From: Halisarca cf. caerulea
Lineage: Eukaryota > Porifera > Demospongiae > Chondrillida > Halisarcidae
Assembly (NCBI GenBank): GCA_963170055.1
Contig: CAUJGJ010000085.1
Location: forward strand, 2,430,201 to 2,455,200
Direction of reading: 5' to 3'
Length of the DNA: 25,000 bases
In this document: positions 9,115 to 25,000 of the stretch, piece by piece
Layout of the letters: every line of letters starts with the position of its first letter
Numbering within the stretch: the first letter of the stretch is position 1
Program-made: the position numbers and the translations under genes
Notes under the pieces: model-generated
The model's database searches: none
Told to the model about the DNA's origin: nothing
What the model saw: the letters and a program-made list of their open reading frames with translations, nothing else

Positions 9115-9275
9115 CAGTGAACCCCTCTCAGGACAAACTCAAGAGATCACCCTTAAATGTTCGTCTTAAGAGAATTCCACCGTAACAGAACTTAAATCCA
9201 GTGATTTCCACCTTTTAACTTGACACATATTTCATCTTAAGAGAAATTTTCACTTCAAGAGAGTTTGTGTCATAT
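9115..9275. mobile_element. Partial MITE with pogo/Tigger-like left end
   Basis: TATA|CAGTGAACCCCTCTC begins a segment carrying repeated TTCGTCTTAAGAGAA and TTCATCTTAAGAGAA motifs in a pattern like the element at 10622-10811. A matching right end was not found. Confidence 0.35.
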
Positions 9276-9283
9276 ACCCCTTT

Positions 9284-9360
9284 TACATGGACACCTAATC
9301 TGGATTCAATCCAGATTTAACTAATCTGGATCAAGCCTAGACCACCTTTGAAGGTGGTCT
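9284..9360. repeat. Cluster of short palindromes
   Basis: AATCTGGATTCAATCCAGATT and GACCACCTTTGAAGGTGGTC occur close together, each a near-perfect palindrome of about 20 bases. They follow TTTTACATGGACACC, and may be one end of a non-autonomous transposon; the other end was not identified. Confidence 0.4.
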
Positions 9361-9731
9361 CAAATAGAAGGTCCCACTTTATATCATGAGGCAATTGTAG
9401 CATCTGGCTACCTTGTAGTGTGGATGCAAACAGACGTTAACAGACATTTTCGTTATGCACACTTCAGCAAAGGATTAACCGAAATCACAGACCCACACAA
9501 AAACAACAATACATTGTGCATTCACCGAATAGTTTACGCATACACCCAGGGAGACACAGTTCCCATAGGTGGAGGCAGGTTGTCTATTGAATTACTCATG
9601 AATGAGATCCAAAGGTCATGATGTGTGTCCAAAGTGCAGCATACAGGCATTGCTAATCACTGGTAATTGTAAAACTCTTCTGCATTCACAATCAGACAGA
9701 CCTTGTGCACACGCCAGTGAGCACAAGCGCG

Positions 9732-9734
<3 letters not shown>

Positions 9735-9778
<44 letters not shown>
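9735..9778. repeat. (AC)22 microsatellite at the PIGO exon 3 donor
   Basis: On the transcribed strand this is a pure (GT)22 run whose first GT is the donor dinucleotide itself. Confidence 0.95.
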
Positions 9779-14825
<5,047 letters not shown>

Positions 14826-15088
14826 GGTCCGCTCTTGATGTCACGTCCAAGGTTGCCCGCTTGAGGAGAATGTAATTCCATGCAAACACGCACAGGGACC
14901 GGAGTGATGTGGCCCACAAAGGGGGATTCCCTGATCACGCGCTGCCACGTGAAACGACATTTTCTGACCACGTGGGATAATTGCGCAATATTTTATAGTG
15001 ATCACTGAGAGACACAGCTGTACTGTAAAGTAACTTTTATTTCCATTTGGCCGTAAATTATTGCTTTTTATGTATATGTGAAGACACT
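14826..15088. promoter_or_regulatory. Divergent promoter of PIGO and RSL24D1
   Basis: Only 263 bases separate the two start codons. The region has two canonical E-boxes CACGTG (14946-14951 and 14969-14974), GATCACGCG (14933-14941) and the palindrome ATTGCGCAAT (14980-14989). An AT-rich part follows toward RSL24D1. Divergence is seen directly; a shared bidirectional promoter is inferred. Confidence 0.6.
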
Positions 15089-23728
<8,640 letters not shown>

Positions 23729-24210
23729 GTGAGTGCCGTAATATGCAATTTAGCATAATACTTTGTCTGATATTGTTACTACTTTTAGCTTGTAGCTATG
23801 ATGTCATTTGTTGTTATGCTATAATTAGATTTGTCATGTCCAGCTTCTGTGAGTATGCACTGTGTTTTGTTAAGTCTATTCACGAGGGGCTTCTTGGTGT
23901 TGTGCAATGGGTTCTAGTGGTTGAGTGTTCTTGTTTGAACACAAATTGTCCAATGACATCAAAGAAGGGAGGTATCCTTACAGAGTCACATAATCTACCC
24001 GAACAAACTACTATTTTTGTTGGATTGCATGAAAGGCATTGTGCTCGGTGCGATGATGCTTTAATGTCATTAGGATCAGTTCACTAACTGTGTTATATGA
24101 ATGCGTATATGTACAATGTCGTGTAAATTCGCTGACTTTGGTGATGATGGACATGAGGTGGATGGTGTGGAATTTCCTGCCCAGGCAACCTGTGTGTATG
24201 TGTGCATTTG
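23729..24210. other. RSL24D1 intron 4, start
   Basis: The frame of exon 4 stays open until 24087, but the donor at 23728 and loss of similarity show it is intron. No other feature was seen. Confidence 0.6.
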
Positions 24211-24534
24211 TATGTTATGTGCCTACTTCAGTGGTTGTATGTTATGTACCTACTTCAGTGGTTGTATGTTATGTACCTACTTCAGTGGTTGTATGTTATG
24301 TACCTACTTCAGTGGTTGTATGTTATGTACCTACTTCAGTGGTTGTATGTTATGTACCTACTTCAGTGGTTGTATGTTATGTACCTACTTCAGTGGTTGT
24401 ATGTTATGTGCCTACTTCAGTGGTTGTATGTTATGTACCTACTTCAGTGGTTGTATGTTATGTACCTACTTCAGTGGTTGTATGTTATGTACCTACTTCA
24501 GTGGTTGTATGTTATGTGCCTACTTCGGTGGTTG
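24211..24534. repeat. 27-bp minisatellite, 12 copies
   Basis: The unit TATGTTATGTACCTACTTCA plus GTGGTTG repeats exactly every 27 bases with very few changes (TACC or TGCC). The length is a multiple of three and no unit contains a stop in any forward frame, so all three frames stay open. Confidence 0.95.
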
Positions 24535-24632
24535 TTTACGTACGTACTTGGTAGTTGTTTGCGGGCAAGCGCATGCCTGCCCTTTTCACATTTTGTTGTT
24601 TTATGCTTTCATCCATGTGTAGAAGTGCATGG

Positions 24633-24659
24633 ACACACACACACACATGCGCACACACG

Positions 24660-24713
<54 letters not shown>

Positions 24714-24719
24714 CGCACG

Positions 24720-24798
<79 letters not shown>
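24633..24798. repeat. (AC)n microsatellite
   Basis: About 166 bases of AC are broken by ATGCGCAC and CACGCACGC segments. It lies in the last visible intron of RSL24D1. Confidence 0.95.
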
Positions 24799-24801
<3 letters not shown>

Positions 24802-25000
24802 TAACTTTATGTGGTACATACATACATGCATATTTCCCTGCACCTGTTCTACTCACCATTCAAAGGGCAGATACCTCTTTCCTCTGATTTTGCACAGTTT
24901 GCAATTCTTATAAAAACCTTAGCCCATGTTGTGCTAGATTTTCAACTAATAATCATGACAGTGTGCCTCATGTATTAGAGGAAGTGATGATGTCATTTGA
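24799..25000. other. Right edge, no exon recognised
   Basis: The final RSL24D1 exon was looked for and not found. An acceptor-like TCTGATTTTGCACAG occurs at about 24898, but the sequence after it does not match the family tail. Confidence 0.4.

Noticed and set aside
9418..9621. A 67-codon plus-strand gene
   Set aside because: It lies antisense within the PIGO 3' region, has no recognisable motif and overlaps palindromic repeat sequence.
24211..24534. CRISPR array
   Set aside because: The units are directly adjacent with no unique spacers and the context is a eukaryotic intron.
24090..24804. Three overlapping forward reading frames with a nine-residue repeat
   Set aside because: All three frames are open because the 27-bp unit lacks stops. 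Nothing beyond the array looks coding, and it lies in an RSL24D1 intron.

Overview
This is eukaryotic, almost certainly metazoan, genomic DNA. It carries parts of four conserved animal housekeeping genes, split by GT-AG introns and spread through DNA rich in (GT)n/(AC)n microsatellites, minisatellites and short inverted-repeat transposons. Nothing looks bacterial, viral or plasmid-like. The transposon families and compact genes would suit a marine invertebrate such as a sponge or cnidarian, but the sequence alone does not settle the taxon.

Layout from left to right. (1) 1-1825, minus strand: the 5' part of a beta-mannosidase gene (MANBA-like). It has a signal-peptide exon, a 29-nt microexon and one more exon, and then runs off the left edge. 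(2) 1826-3228: the divergent intergenic region, holding promoter motifs, a 539-bp terminal-inverted-repeat element, a hammerhead-ribozyme-like core, a 60-bp minisatellite and a 17-bp perfect inverted repeat. (3) 3229 to 6087 or beyond, plus strand: a neugrin-like gene (NGRN/Rrg9 family). Its last exon is unresolved, with a candidate at 7535-7640. (4) About 8030-14825, minus strand: PIGO, the GPI ethanolamine phosphate transferase 3. Three exons (14071-14825, 11406-13441, 9779-9975) are secure and the last part is tentative. (5) 14826-15088: a short divergent promoter shared with gene 6. (6) 15089-23728, plus strand: RSL24D1 (RLP24), the 60S biogenesis factor. Four exons are secure and the last lies beyond the right edge.

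The gene order is MANBA(-), NGRN(+), PIGO(-), RSL24D1(+), giving two divergent pairs with one convergent pair between them. No shared pathway is evident. MANBA acts in the lysosome, NGRN in mitochondrial RNA and ribosome function, PIGO in the ER membrane, and RSL24D1 on pre-60S particles in the nucleolus.

The most striking structure is the relation between dinucleotide repeats and splice sites. Four donor sites in three genes open straight into (GT)n tracts. PIGO intron 1 has an uninterrupted (GU)96 tract just after its donor and about 258 nt of CA-rich repeat just before its acceptor. The two could pair into a very long intron-spanning hairpin. Most introns also hold pogo/Tigger-like MITEs, which start CAGTNGAACCTC and are flanked by TA.
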